Position numbers and translations under genes: made by a program. The notes under the pieces were generated by a model, which saw only the letters and a list, made by a program, of their open reading frames with translations, ran no database searches and had not been told where the DNA came from. Positions 28,980-38,256 of a stretch of DNA of 64,000 nt are shown piece by piece. The DNA is taken from contig SOEU01000002.1 of NCBI GenBank assembly GCA_021646415.1, forward strand, positions 1 through 64,000, written 5' to 3'. Source of the stretch: Candidatus Brocadia sp. (GTDB lineage: Bacteria > Planctomycetota > Brocadiia > Brocadiales > Brocadiaceae). The stretch's first letter is position 1. Every line of letters begins with the position of its first letter.

Positions 28980-29170
28980 AAGAACCCCGAAGGGGTAAAA
29001 TGATTCATAGATGAAAAAACCGAAAACAACACCCAATCCCAAGGGGATGACATAATGAACGCGCCGGGCATTTCACGGAAAAACGATTATATCACCCCTT
29101 TGGGGTTTATCGCCGGGTTTTTATGCTATCGTCTATAATCATTTCATCCCTACGGGATTCATAGCGCTTT
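28980..29170. repeat. Intergenic region with divergent hairpin repeats
   Basis: The 418-bp gap between the OMF gene and rbbA carries inverted repeats of the CCCGAAGGG/CCCTACGGG family (AACCCCGAAGGGGT, CACCCCTTTGGGGTT, CATCCCTACGGGATT). It is a diverged relative of the long repeats at 38883-39110 and 43240-43462. No gene is seen. The strong AGGAGGAGA site of rbbA lies at 29261-29269. Confidence 0.55.
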
Positions 29171-29278
29171 CATTGAATAGTATTAAATCTATCATTAGAA
29201 ATTTCAAAATAAAATCACAACTATGAACCTTCTCAGTATACATTTGATACTCTATAAACAGGAGGAGATCTAAAATAT

Positions 29279-32074
29279 ATGTTGCCCCCCGCGTCTCAAT
29301 CTGCTGGCACGCCGGTGGTCTCCATTAAGGACGTCACCCATCGCTATGGAAGCGTTGTGGCGCTCGATGGCATTTCCCTCGATATTCCAGGCGGCCTCAT
29401 GGTTGGCATCATCGGGCCTGACGGCGTCGGCAAGTCCACGCTTATGGCCCTCGTCGCCGGATCCAAGAAACTGCAGGAAGGGAAAGTAACTGTCCTGGGC
29501 GGGGACATCGCTGATGTCCGGCACCGAAATACCGTGTGCCCGCGGATCGCCTACATGCCCCAGGGCCTGGGCAAGAATCTCTACCTGGAGCTCAGCGTTC
29601 ATGAGAACGTTGACTTCATGGCGAGGCTCTTCGGACTATCCGCTGCGGAGCGTCCGAGCCGCGTCAAAGAACTACTCGATGCCACCGGACTCGGCCCGTT
29701 TCCCGACCGTCCTGCCGGCAAGCTCTCGGGCGGAATGAAACAAAAGGTGGGACTCTGCGGCGCATTGGTCCACGAACCGGACCTTCTCATCCTCGATGAG
29801 CCCACCACCGGCGTCGATCCGCTCTCCCGCCGGCAGTTTTGGAAGCTCATTGATGATATCCGTGAAGGCCGCCCCAGCATGAGCGTCGTCATTTCCACCG
29901 CTTACATGGATGAGGCGCAACGGTGGGACTGGATCGTTGCGATGGATGCCGGACGTGTGCTGGCGACAGGAACACCGGCGGAGTTGATGGAGCGGACAAG
30001 CACTAAAGATTTGGAGCAATGCTTCATCGCCCTGTTGCCGGAGGAGAAACGCACCGGTCACAAAGAGGTAACCATCCCGCCTCGGGTAGAAACCAAATCG
30101 GAAATCGTCATCGAGGCCAAGGACCTGACGCGCCGCTTTGGCAATTTCACTGCGGTTGACCACGTCAGTCTGTCTATCGAACGCAGCGAGATCTTCGGCT
30201 TCCTGGGCTCCAACGGCTGTGGTAAATCCACGACCATGAAGATGTTGACGGGGCTGCTGCCCCCCACCGAAGGTACCGCGACGCTCTTCGGCGGCCAGTC
30301 TGTCGAAGCCGGAAGCATCGAGGTGCGTAATCACATCGGCTACATGACGCAGGCATTCTCACTTTACGGCGAACTGACCGTGCGCCAGAACCTGGTACTT
30401 GATGCACGCCTGTATCACATCCCACCTGAAAAGGCCAAAGCACGCATCGGGCAGTTGGTGGAGAAATTCGGTCTGGGCCCATATCTCGATTCGTTGGCCG
30501 AGGACCTGCCTCTGGGCATGCGTCAGCGGCTTTCACTGGCGGTCGCCGTTCTGCACGAGCCGGAATTGTTGATTCTGGATGAGCCCACATCGGGGGTTGA
30601 CCCGGTGGCCCGGGACAGCTTCTGGGAACTCCTGATCGATCTTTCACGGAAACAGGGCGTGACGATCTTCGTCACCACGCATTTCATGAATGAAGCGATG
30701 CGCTGTGACCGAATTTCGCTGATGCATGCGGGTAAGGTGCTGGCGTGCGACGCCCCTCAGAAACTCATAGAGGAGCGCGGCACCGATACCCTCGAGGATG
30801 CCTTCATTGGCTATATGGAGGATGCCATTGGCGACGCCGCGGTCAAAGGTGAAAATAAGAACAAGGACGAGGACAAGACGTCAATCAGCGTATCCTCTGG
30901 CAAGCAGCCTGCGACCAAACCAACAGTGCCGGATCACCGCGCAGGCTGGTTCAGCCTTGTTCGGATGCTCGCCTACACGAACAATGAAACTATGCAGATC
31001 CGCCGTGACCCGGTGCGACTGGCCTTCGCCTTTATTGGTTCGTTATTACTGATGATCGTCTTTGGCTTCGGAATCACCTCCGACGTCGAACACATTCGCT
31101 ATGCCTCTTTCGATCTTGATCAGTCACCGGAAAGCCGTTTGTATCTGGAACAGTTCACGGGGTCTCAGCGTTACTTCAGTCTTACGCCGCCAATCAGATC
31201 TGCCGAGGAGGCGCTGGAAAGGCTGCAATCGAATGACATCTCGCTGGTTGTTGAAGTTCCGCCGGATTTCGGCAGGGATTTCCGCAGAGGCTCCCAACCG
31301 GATGTATCGGTGGCGGTGGACGGGGCCGACCCATACCGTGGGGAGACAATCGCACAGTATGCGAAAGGGGTGCACGATACGTTGCTGCGCGACCCCGCCA
31401 GCGAATTGTCCTCTGGTCATGAGAAGTACACTGCCAATTTCCAGACACGTTTTATGTACAATCCCACGTTCGAAAGCATTTACTCGATCGTACCGAGTGT
31501 TCCTTCCCTGCTGCTGGTATTGATACCGGCGGTGCTCATGGCGGTTAGCGTCGTGCGCGAAAAGGAGCTTGGCTCAATCATCAACTTCTATGTCACGCCA
31601 ACAGGCAGGCTGGAGTACCTCGTGGGAAAGCAACTCCCCTACATTGTGATCGGCATGATGAACTACTTTATCCTGGTCGCCATGGCGCTGGTCATCTTCG
31701 GCGTCCCCATCAAGGGAAGTTTCCTCATGCTGACTCTGTGCACGCTGTTGTACCTTATTGTGACAACCGGCATCGGCATGTTAATTTCGACGTTCACGAG
31801 CAGCCAGGTCGCGGCCGTCTTTGTTACTGCAATTCTGACTATTTTGCCGACTACACAATTTTCCGGTTTGTTACAGCCGGTCTCGACACTTGAGGGTCGA
31901 GCCCGGTTCATCGGCTCGATCTGGCCGACATCTTACTACATGCATGCCAGCGTAGGCGCGTACACCAAGGGGCTCGGGGTTGACTTTCTGATGCAGGACG
32001 TTATTTTTCTTGCCTGTTGCATCCCGATTCTCCTGACGGTGAGCGTCATAAGTATGAGAAAACAGGAGAAATAG
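29279..32074 (+). CDS. rbbA: RbbA-like ABC transporter: two ATPase domains plus ABC-2 membrane domain
   Basis: A 931-residue protein. The first ABC domain (about 13-240) has Walker A GPDGVGKST, signature LSGGMKQK and Walker B LLILDEPTTGVDP. The second (about 278-500) has Walker A GSNGCGKST and Walker B LLILDEPTSGVDP, but its signature is degenerate (LPLGMRQR instead of LSGG). A charged linker with a Lys/Glu/Asp tract leads to an ABC-2 permease domain from about residue 560, with one helix, a large extracytoplasmic loop and a cluster of five or so helices. The architecture matches E. coli RbbA (911 residues), once called ribosome-associated ATPase. Context points to drug/solute export with YhiI- and YhhJ-like partners. 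Confidence 0.9.
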   Translation: MLPPASQSAGTPVVSIKDVTHRYGSVVALDGISLDIPGGLMVGIIGPDGVGKSTLMALVAGSKKLQEGKVTVLGGDIADVRHRNTVCPRIAYMPQGLGKNLYLELSVHENVDFMARLFGLSAAERPSRVKELLDATGLGPFPDRPAGKLSGGMKQKVGLCGALVHEPDLLILDEPTTGVDPLSRRQFWKLIDDIREGRPSMSVVISTAYMDEAQRWDWIVAMDAGRVLATGTPAELMERTSTKDLEQCFIALLPEEKRTGHKEVTIPPRVETKSEIVIEAKDLTRRFGNFTAVDHVSLSIERSEIFGFLGSNGCGKSTTMKMLTGLLPPTEGTATLFGGQSVEAGSIEVRNHIGYMTQAFSLYGELTVRQNLVLDARLYHIPPEKAKARIGQLVEKFGLGPYLDSLAEDLPLGMRQRLSLAVAVLHEPELLILDEPTSGVDPVARDSFWELLIDLSRKQGVTIFVTTHFMNEAMRCDRISLMHAGKVLACDAPQKLIEERGTDTLEDAFIGYMEDAIGDAAVKGENKNKDEDKTSISVSSGKQPATKPTVPDHRAGWFSLVRMLAYTNNETMQIRRDPVRLAFAFIGSLLLMIVFGFGITSDVEHIRYASFDLDQSPESRLYLEQFTGSQRYFSLTPPIRSAEEALERLQSNDISLVVEVPPDFGRDFRRGSQPDVSVAVDGADPYRGETIAQYAKGVHDTLLRDPASELSSGHEKYTANFQTRFMYNPTFESIYSIVPSVPSLLLVLIPAVLMAVSVVREKELGSIINFYVTPTGRLEYLVGKQLPYIVIGMMNYFILVAMALVIFGVPIKGSFLMLTLCTLLYLIVTTGIGMLISTFTSSQVAAVFVTAILTILPTTQFSGLLQPVSTLEGRARFIGSIWPTSYYMHASVGAYTKGLGVDFLMQDVIFLACCIPILLTVSVISMRKQEK

Positions 32075-32076
32075 AG

Positions 32077-33201
32077 ATGAGGTCACTCCTGAACATTCTC
32101 TGGCTTGGGCTCAAGGAAATTGTCAGTCTGTTGAGCGACGTGGTAATGGTGCTCTTCCTCTGCTATGCATTCACTATGGCTATCTACGTCCAGGCGACGG
32201 GCACTTCGACGCAGGTCAACAACGCATCTATCGCCTTCGTTGATGAGGACGGTTCGGCCTTGTCCAAGGAGCTGTTCAATGCCTTCCTGCCGCCATATTT
32301 TCAGAACCCTCAGTATGTTGAGGCCAGGGAGGTCGAAAACGCAATGGACAGAGGCCAGTTCATGTTCGTGGTCGTGATCCCGACCATGTTCGAATTGGAT
32401 CTTCGCGCCGGCCGGAATCCGGATATTCAGGTGAACATAGACGCGACCGCGATGAAGCAGGCCGGCATAGGCGCGGACTACATTAAGAACATCATCAATC
32501 AGCGCATCGCATCCTTTCTCAAACGCACGGACGAAAAGGAACAGGAGCCTGTCAATCTGATCGTTCGCCGGATGTTCAACCCGAATGGAATATCCTCCTG
32601 GTTTACCAGCATAGTGGCCATCATCAATCAGGTGACCCTTTTAACGGTAGTCCTGACGGGCGCCGCGGTAATCCGAGAACGCGAGCATGGTACGCTGGAA
32701 CACCTGCTGGTGATGCCGCTTTCTGCGTTCGAAATCGCGATGGCGAAGGTGTGGGCCAACGGCCTGATGATTCTCGTCGCCACAGGTTTCTCACTCTTTC
32801 TGATAGTAAAGGCGGTGCTGCAGGTGCCGTTCGCCGGCTCGATTCCGCTGTGGTTCTGTGGCGTCGTGCTCTATCTGTTTTACACGACGGCGCTGGGAAT
32901 ATTCCTGGGCACAATTTCTCGATCCATGGCGCAGTTTGCGCTCCTCATCGTTCTGGTGGTCGTCCTGATGCAGCTTCTTTCGGGTGGCAATACGCCTATC
33001 GAGAGCCAGCCCAGGTGGTTGCAGTACATAACGTTCTTCCTGCCTACACGGCATTTCGTCAGCTTCTCGCAGGTGATCATCTATCGTGGCGGCGGCTTAG
33101 GTGCGGTGTGGTTGCAGTTCCTCATGGTAACTGCCATCGGTCTGGGGTTTTTTGCATATAGCCTGGCGCTCTTCAGGAAATCAATCGCGGTGACGAAGTA
33201 G
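32077..33201 (+). CDS. ABC-2 type permease (YhhJ-like)
   Basis: A 374-residue permease with an N-terminal helix (about 20-37), a large periplasmic loop (about 40-180) and five to six C-terminal helices; the segment REREHGTLEHLLVMPLSAFEI is the hallmark coupling helix region of ABC-2 permeases. The ATG at 32077 follows the rbbA stop by 2 bp with GGAGAAATAGAG as ribosome site; an upstream in-frame start would overlap rbbA by 58 bp. It probably pairs with the membrane domain of RbbA to form one exporter with the adaptor and OMF encoded upstream. Confidence 0.9.
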   Translation: MRSLLNILWLGLKEIVSLLSDVVMVLFLCYAFTMAIYVQATGTSTQVNNASIAFVDEDGSALSKELFNAFLPPYFQNPQYVEAREVENAMDRGQFMFVVVIPTMFELDLRAGRNPDIQVNIDATAMKQAGIGADYIKNIINQRIASFLKRTDEKEQEPVNLIVRRMFNPNGISSWFTSIVAIINQVTLLTVVLTGAAVIREREHGTLEHLLVMPLSAFEIAMAKVWANGLMILVATGFSLFLIVKAVLQVPFAGSIPLWFCGVVLYLFYTTALGIFLGTISRSMAQFALLIVLVVVLMQLLSGGNTPIESQPRWLQYITFFLPTRHFVSFSQVIIYRGGGLGAVWLQFLMVTAIGLGFFAYSLALFRKSIAVTK

Positions 33202-33321
33202 GTCACAGACAATTCTCCGCAGTACCGTGATTACGAAAATAAAATCCAAGAGTTATTGAATAAGGTTTGAAAAATATGGAAACAAAACACAACCCCCCCT
33301 GAATCCCCCTTTCTTAAGGGG

Positions 33322-33519
33322 GAGATATCAAGAATCAACGGCCTGCTTGGTCAATTAGAACATACCGCTACCCACGTAAGAAGGGAGGCAGACAGTATTG
33401 TTGCCAAGCTGTTTCGCGCCGGCGCTCTTTTGATAGTGATCTTTTTTGCGGGAGTGGTCAGTTCCCTGGTAGTATACCGTCTGATATCCCGGCGGATGAT
33501 GCCTGCTTCAAAACAATAA
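33322..33519 (+). pseudogene. C-terminal fragment of a membrane protein, start lost
   Basis: An open frame of about 65 codons with no start codon encodes a helix (INGLLGQLEHTATHVRREAD) and one transmembrane segment (ALLIVIFFAGVVSSLVVYRL) followed by basic residues. Its upstream end coincides with a C/G-tract repeat (33291-33323), suggesting the 5' part was lost at the repeat. Family not recognised. Confidence 0.5.
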
Positions 33520-33617
33520 ATTTATTTACAGGACTGAAAAATAATGAAAGTACGTTGTGCGTAGCCATTACTTGATTAAATATTTGCTGGCTGCACGACT
33601 ACAACGATCCTCCCGAT

Positions 33618-34774
33618 CTACTGTTCCATCGATTCCACGATGCGGCGCTCCATATAAGAAAAGAACGGGTTATAGCGAAGACGCATAAACTGATCGACCG
33701 GGACTTGCAAAACGTCTTTTTCCCCCCGCGGTTCAACCATCCCCAAAACGAAACGGCCTTTCTTTTTCAAGTCCTCCCGGTCACCATAGAGAGGATCTTC
33801 AGGGGAAAAGGGTACCGCTACATGTGAAAGAGAATAAATCCCCCGTGGCCATTCAAGATTCAGGGGTTCACGGGTCACAGAATCTGAACCGGCATGGCGC
33901 GTCTCGGCAACGACCTGCAAGGTGTCTGGTTCCTGGTTTGTGATGAGCGTCCATGCATAAGGAAGAGCAGATGTCCCTTTAAGACTGTTTAAAAAAGCTT
34001 CATGGCGGTCTTTGATAAATGGCTCTAACGCGGAAAAACGATTTATATCAAAAAGAATCAGTTCGTGCCCGTTTGGTTTGAGATGATCATAAAGATGTGT
34101 CACCAGCGAAGGGGTGAGCACCGTGGAATCTACCACGGAAGAAAACGTTTGAACGGGAGGAAGCTGTTCCAGTTTTCCGTTCTTCTTCAGTTGCTCAATC
34201 TTTTTTTGCGTCACCCGTGTCAACTGATACAGTTGATGACCGGCGATTTTGGGAAACGAATTGTACTTGAATGGGTCATACTCCGGTTCGATGGACTGCC
34301 ACGCAATTTTTTCAAAGTATGGAATAAAGCTTAGCGCCCGATGCCATCCCGAAAACGCTGCAAACCGGGTAATGCCAATGGACGGTGAGAAAAGGAATAG
34401 TTTTTGTGGCTTTATCTTCGATCCGTCATTGACACAATTGAGTGTATAATACGTGGCGATCAACCCTCCATTGGAATAACCGCCGAGGAAAAAGGGTGCA
34501 TCCGGACCTGTCACAGCACGGACATGCTGCGCTGCTAAATCTGCAGCCGCCACCCAATCCTTCCAGGTAACCCCCTTCAACATAGCGGGAATGGTTCCAT
34601 GTCACTGGCCCTGAATTCAGGATACAGGCGTGCCGTATGCCAGATCTTTAAATCCGGCATGTGCCTGGCGTCAAAACCGCGAATCAGGATAATTGTGAAA
34701 ATAACTGCCACCAGGCATACTACAAGCGTCGCTATCCATCTAAGAATTCGCTTACCAAACATAATGATGTTCAT
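33618..34774 (-). pseudogene. Alpha/beta-hydrolase (esterase-like) gene broken by an internal deletion
   Basis: The N-terminal part (34577-34774) encodes a membrane anchor and FDARHMPDLKIWHTA, then stops by frameshift at PLC*. The rest (33618-34583) restarts in another frame as MLKGVTWKDWVAAADLA and continues through the nucleophile motif GGYSNGG and the C-terminal domain. At the junction the second frame read upstream gives IPAMLKG, the expected 'HGT(I/V)PAxLK' region, so about 100 residues including the oxyanion HG motif are missing. The gene is therefore inactive as annotated. A fragment of a second copy lies at 38104-38173. Confidence 0.82.
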
Positions 34775-34879
34775 TGCTCATCCTCCAAAAAATTGCCTGG
34801 ATCATGTTTTCGTCTTTTTATTTTGGTGCTTATAAGTTTACTTAATGACTCGATAAATCCTTTTAAAAACACAAATTGT

Positions 34880-35530
34880 CTACTCGATTGCCATAGGATA
34901 AGTAAACAAAACTCCAAGAGCAGCACAGAGGATTAACGCGCCAATGACTAACATCGCAATTCTGAAATTTCTGTTTTTAAATTGCGTTGAGACACCACCA
35001 AAGAACATGGCTGATGCAAAGAGCACCGTGAGCATGATGTAATTGTCAGAATTCTGGTTTGCCTGTCTTGCCTCCTCAAACTTCTGATCTGATTCTTCGC
35101 GCAGGCGTTTTGCTTCCTGTTCAAGTTCAAGGCGATATTCCTCCGTAACAAAAGGATGCAGCGGCGCCTGGGAATTCTGGAATGGTTTTGTGGCAAGCCA
35201 TGCATCGGTTGCCCGCTTTAATTCCGGTCTGAAGCGGTTGTAAAAAAAATCCGCAAGAGAATCATTGTGTTGTTGTTTGCCTTTGAGGTACTCAATAAAA
35301 AGCATCGAATCCATCCCGCGCATTTGTCCAGCGCGTATGGTATTTTCCGAACTCTTGCGCTCCAGGGTATTCACCGTACTGAGCTGAAATGCCTGAATCC
35401 CACTCCATCGTGTGGCCTGGTACGCGCACCATGCTGAAGATATCGTTGCCAGTGCAATAATAATGGTTGTTGCTAATTCCATGAAATGTTTTAAGCGTTC
35501 ATTTTCTTCGGGTGTGTCTTCTTTTGCCAT
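34880..35530 (-). CDS. Membrane protein of unknown function (DUF4337-like)
   Basis: A 216-residue protein with one N-terminal helix (about 18-38, ELATTIIIALATISSAWCAY), a long soluble helical stretch containing a charged coiled coil (about 130-160), and two C-terminal helices (about 163-180 and 190-212). This layout and the AWCAYQATRW segment resemble DUF4337-type proteins. No function is known to me. The ATG at 35530 is chosen; a GTG two codons earlier is possible. Confidence 0.7.
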   Translation of the reverse strand: MAKEDTPEENERLKHFMELATTIIIALATISSAWCAYQATRWSGIQAFQLSTVNTLERKSSENTIRAGQMRGMDSMLFIEYLKGKQQHNDSLADFFYNRFRPELKRATDAWLATKPFQNSQAPLHPFVTEEYRLELEQEAKRLREESDQKFEEARQANQNSDNYIMLTVLFASAMFFGGVSTQFKNRNFRIAMLVIGALILCAALGVLFTYPMAIE

Positions 35531-35648
35531 AATCACCCATCCTCAACTATTCAGTTCCAAGAAACGCCAAACGAAGTTGACTCCTCTTATACCCAGTGTT
35601 TCCTTTTTGACGGTTTCATCGCGGATCCCATCGAAGTATTGGGCAGTT

Positions 35649-36665
35649 TTAATGGCTCGGCATTTCGTGATGCCCACCGAATTGAAAGCGCATGGCCGAC
35701 AGCAGCTTGTCGGCGTAATCCGCTTCGCCGCGCGAGGTAAAACGTGCATACAACGCGCTGCTCAAGACCGGCACGGGTGCACCCTCATCGACAGCGGCGA
35801 GGATGGTCCAGCGGCCTTCGCCAGAATCGGACACGTGGCCCGCAAATTGTTCGAGAGTCGGGTCGTCCGCCAGGGCAATCGCGGTAAGATCGAGCAGCCA
35901 CGACGCGATGACGCTGCCGCGCCGCCACACTTCGGCAACGTCGGCCAGATTTATATCGTATTGATAGTGTTCGGGATGGCGAAGCGGTGTCATTTCGGCG
36001 CTGGCTTGTTGATTCTGTTTGCCCACGTTGGCATGCTTGAGAATATTCATGCCTTCAGCATAGGCAGCCATGATGCCGTACTCAATGCCGTTGTGGACCA
36101 TCTTGACGAAGTGTCCCGCGCCGTTCGGCCCGCAGTGCAGGTAGCCGTCTTCCGCAGTGCCGCCGAGTTTTTCGCGGCCCGGCGTTCGATCGATCGTGCC
36201 TCGTCCCGGCGCCAGCGTCTTGAAGATCGGGTCGAGGTGCTGGACAGCATCAGTCGGCCCGCCGATCATCATGCAATAGCCGCGATCCAGCCCCCACACG
36301 CCTCCGCTCGTGCCGACATCCACGTACTTGATGCCCCTGGCCGCCAATTCCCTGGAGCGGCGAATATCGTCTATGTAGTACGAGTTGCCGCCGTCGATCA
36401 CGATATCCCCAGGTTGCAGGCGCGCGCCCAAATCCTTGAGCGATGCATCGACCAACGCCGCCGGCAACATCAACCACACGACCTTAGGCGTTTTCAATTT
36501 TCCGATGAATTCATCCATCGACGATGCGGCAATCGCGCCTTCGCCCGCCAATTCATTGACGGCGTCCGCACTGCGATCATAAACGACACACGTGTGCCCC
36601 CCGCGCATCAAGCGGCGCACCATGTTTCCCCCCATCCTTCCAAGACCGATCATTCCGAGCTGCAT
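35649..36665 (-). CDS. gnd: 6-phosphogluconate dehydrogenase, decarboxylating (short form)
   Basis: A 338-residue enzyme that oxidises 6-phosphogluconate to ribulose-5-P and CO2. GMIGLGRMGGNMVRRL is the nucleotide-binding loop, DGGNSYYIDD and VGTSGGVWGLDRGYCMMIGG surround the substrate site, and GAGHFVKMVHNGIEYGIM carries the catalytic Lys. The short length and sequence are of the GntZ/GndA-like type, often NAD-preferring, unlike the about 470-residue classical form. AAAGGAG lies 7-8 nt before the ATG. It follows rpe on the same strand, and both are more GC-rich than the flanking genes. No intact G6PD gene is in the window. Confidence 0.93.
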   Translation of the reverse strand: MQLGMIGLGRMGGNMVRRLMRGGHTCVVYDRSADAVNELAGEGAIAASSMDEFIGKLKTPKVVWLMLPAALVDASLKDLGARLQPGDIVIDGGNSYYIDDIRRSRELAARGIKYVDVGTSGGVWGLDRGYCMMIGGPTDAVQHLDPIFKTLAPGRGTIDRTPGREKLGGTAEDGYLHCGPNGAGHFVKMVHNGIEYGIMAAYAEGMNILKHANVGKQNQQASAEMTPLRHPEHYQYDINLADVAEVWRRGSVIASWLLDLTAIALADDPTLEQFAGHVSDSGEGRWTILAAVDEGAPVPVLSSALYARFTSRGEADYADKLLSAMRFQFGGHHEMPSH

Positions 36666-36738
36666 AGGCTTTCTCCTTTCTTGCCTCTAAATTCCTTTTG
36701 TCAGAAGACTGGGCTCTGTCTAGTGACAACCCGCCCCG

Positions 36739-37407
36739 TCAGTCCTGCTGGGCCGCTTTCATCAGACTCTGCACACCGGCGCCTGGCCCCGCGGCATTGT
36801 GAAACACCGACGTACCCGCGACGAAGACGCGTGCGCCGGCCTGATACGCCGCGCGAATGGTGTGCAAGTCGATGCCGCCGTCCACTTCCACCTCACACTG
36901 CGGATTACGCGCATCCAGCATCTCGCGCACTTGCCGGATTTTTCTCAGGGTATAGTCGATGAACGCTTGCCCCCCAAAGCCCGGATTGACCGTCATCACC
37001 AACACCAGATCCAGTTCTTCGGCAATTTCGTTCAGCGTGTGCACGGGCGTGGCCGGACAGAGGGCGACCCCCGCTTTCTTGCCCAGATGCCTGATGTGTT
37101 GAATCGAACGGTCGAGGTGAACGGTGGCTTCCTGGTGCACGATGATCAAATCCGCACCCGCCTTTGCAAAATCGTCGAGATAACGGTCGGGGTTAACGAT
37201 CATCAAATGCGCTTCGAGCATGAGTGTCGTGGCACGGCGCATCGCTTCGACGAGGGGAAGCCCGAAACTGATATTCGGCACGAACACGCCGTCCATCACA
37301 TCCACCTGAAAGCGATCCGCGCCACCCCGCTCGGCCGCCTGCACTTGCTCGTGCAGTTTCAAGAAATCGGCGGCCAGAATCGAGGGAGCAATTTTGGGCA
37401 GAGACAT
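36739..37407 (-). CDS. rpe: Ribulose-phosphate 3-epimerase
   Basis: A 222-residue TIM-barrel enzyme interconverting ribulose-5-P and xylulose-5-P, the phosphoketolase substrate. Visible motifs: KIAPSILAADFLKLHEQV at the start, VDVMDGVFVPNISFG with a metal-binding Asp, HLMIVNPDRYLDDFA, MTVNPGFGGQAFI and EVDGGIDLHTI with the second catalytic Asp. I chose the ATG at 37407 because homology starts there and GGAGGG lies 9 nt upstream, inside the end of the rpiA remnant; an upstream in-frame start adds 28 unrelated residues. It forms a rpiA-rpe-gnd set of which rpiA is now broken. Confidence 0.94.
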   Translation of the reverse strand: MSLPKIAPSILAADFLKLHEQVQAAERGGADRFQVDVMDGVFVPNISFGLPLVEAMRRATTLMLEAHLMIVNPDRYLDDFAKAGADLIIVHQEATVHLDRSIQHIRHLGKKAGVALCPATPVHTLNEIAEELDLVLVMTVNPGFGGQAFIDYTLRKIRQVREMLDARNPQCEVEVDGGIDLHTIRAAYQAGARVFVAGTSVFHNAAGPGAGVQSLMKAAQQD

Positions 37408-37411
37408 AGTC

Positions 37412-37660
37412 TTAAGCCCTCCGCGTGCAATAATGAACGCCACTCGCACCAGCAACAATCGAATCAATGGCGAGACCGATGAACAAACCATGCCCGACGA
37501 TGCCCGCGCGTGAATTCAAAGGGGCTATCAGCTGTCGCGCCTCAGCGATGGGGCCAAAGTGGCAGTCAAGGATAATGTTGCCCGACTCGGTGACGAACGG
37601 TGTGCCGTCGCGATTTTGGCGAAGCGTGTATTTCGCAACCATCGATTCGAGATCACGCGC
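37412..37660 (-). pseudogene. rpiA: C-terminal fragment of ribose-5-phosphate isomerase A
   Basis: About 82 codons match the end of RpiA: FVTESGNIILDCHFGPI followed by GIVGHGLFIGLAIDSIVAGASG, the typical last strands. The N-terminal two thirds, including the catalytic Asp/Lys region, are absent. Upstream the sequence runs into a fragment of an unrelated GlsB/YeaQ-like gene in a different frame, so a deletion joined the two. It stops 4 bp before rpe. Confidence 0.85.
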
Positions 37661-37788
37661 CAGCAACAAGCCCTCCCAACAATCCAACAATGAGATCTCC
37701 TTTAATTCCAAAACCTCTTCCCCGGACCACCAATCCCGTCAACCAACCTGGGATAATACCACTGATAATCCAAATTACAAAATTCATC
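37660..37788 (-). pseudogene. 5' fragment of a GlsB/YeaQ/YmgE-family gene, frameshifted
   Basis: An ATG with AGGAG about 8 nt upstream encodes MNFVIWIISGIIPGWL, the first helix of small GlsB/YeaQ-type membrane proteins. One extra base then shifts the frame; in the shifted frame TGLVVRGRGFGIKGDLIVGL continues the family pattern. About 40 codons in, the sequence changes to rpiA. Both a frameshift and a 3' loss are present, so it is dead. Confidence 0.65.
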
Positions 37789-37803
37789 AAATTTTCTCCT
37801 TTT

Positions 37804-38025
37804 CTATTTTGCATACTTTTTTAGCAATTTTTCTTTTGCATTTTTGTATTCTTTTTCCGTTATTATCTTTTTCTGATACGCTGTATCAAGATCTTGTAAT
37901 TCTTGTCCAAGACTGGTATGAGTTGTTGTCTGTTTGATTTCTGCTCCACCACCTCCACAGCCAACAAGCTGAATACAACATGCACAATAGGCTATCATAC
38001 AGCACAGGACTAAATGTCTTTTCAT
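37804..38025 (-). CDS. Small lipoprotein with SHOCT-like C-terminus
   Basis: A 73-residue protein: lipoprotein signal with Cys-rich hydrophobic core and lipobox ending at Cys23 (QLVGC), a Gly-rich linker, and a C-terminal SHOCT-like helix pair (LQDLDTAYQKKIITEKEYKNA). SHOCT motifs are short oligomerisation-type modules; the role here is unknown. AGGAG lies 9 nt before the ATG at 38025, which decides the start over an upstream in-frame ATG. Confidence 0.75.
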   Translation of the reverse strand: MKRHLVLCCMIAYCACCIQLVGCGGGGAEIKQTTTHTSLGQELQDLDTAYQKKIITEKEYKNAKEKLLKKYAK

Positions 38026-38103
38026 AAATAACACTCCTTTTATCAAATGTTTCAGTGATTCTTCTCACTGTAACAAGAATTAAATCTCAGCACTCAATAC
38101 CAA

Positions 38104-38173
38104 CCCGAGAACGCTGCAAACCTGGAAAACCAATGGCCGGTGAGAAAAGAAATAGTTTTTGTAGATTTATCTT
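38104..38173 (-). pseudogene. Fragment of a second hydrolase gene copy
   Basis: About 70 bp (GAGAACGCTGCAAACC.. to ..GATTTATCTT) align with 34350-34419 inside the broken hydrolase gene, covering the region around FSPSIGITRFAAFSG. The match has several small differences and nothing of the gene remains on either side. Confidence 0.7.
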
Positions 38174-38256
38174 TAATTCTCCCAAAAACTGTTTTTTATC
38201 ATGAACGAAGAACGTTCGAGTCTTTTTGTGCCAAACAAACAGAATTCGGACAGGGG

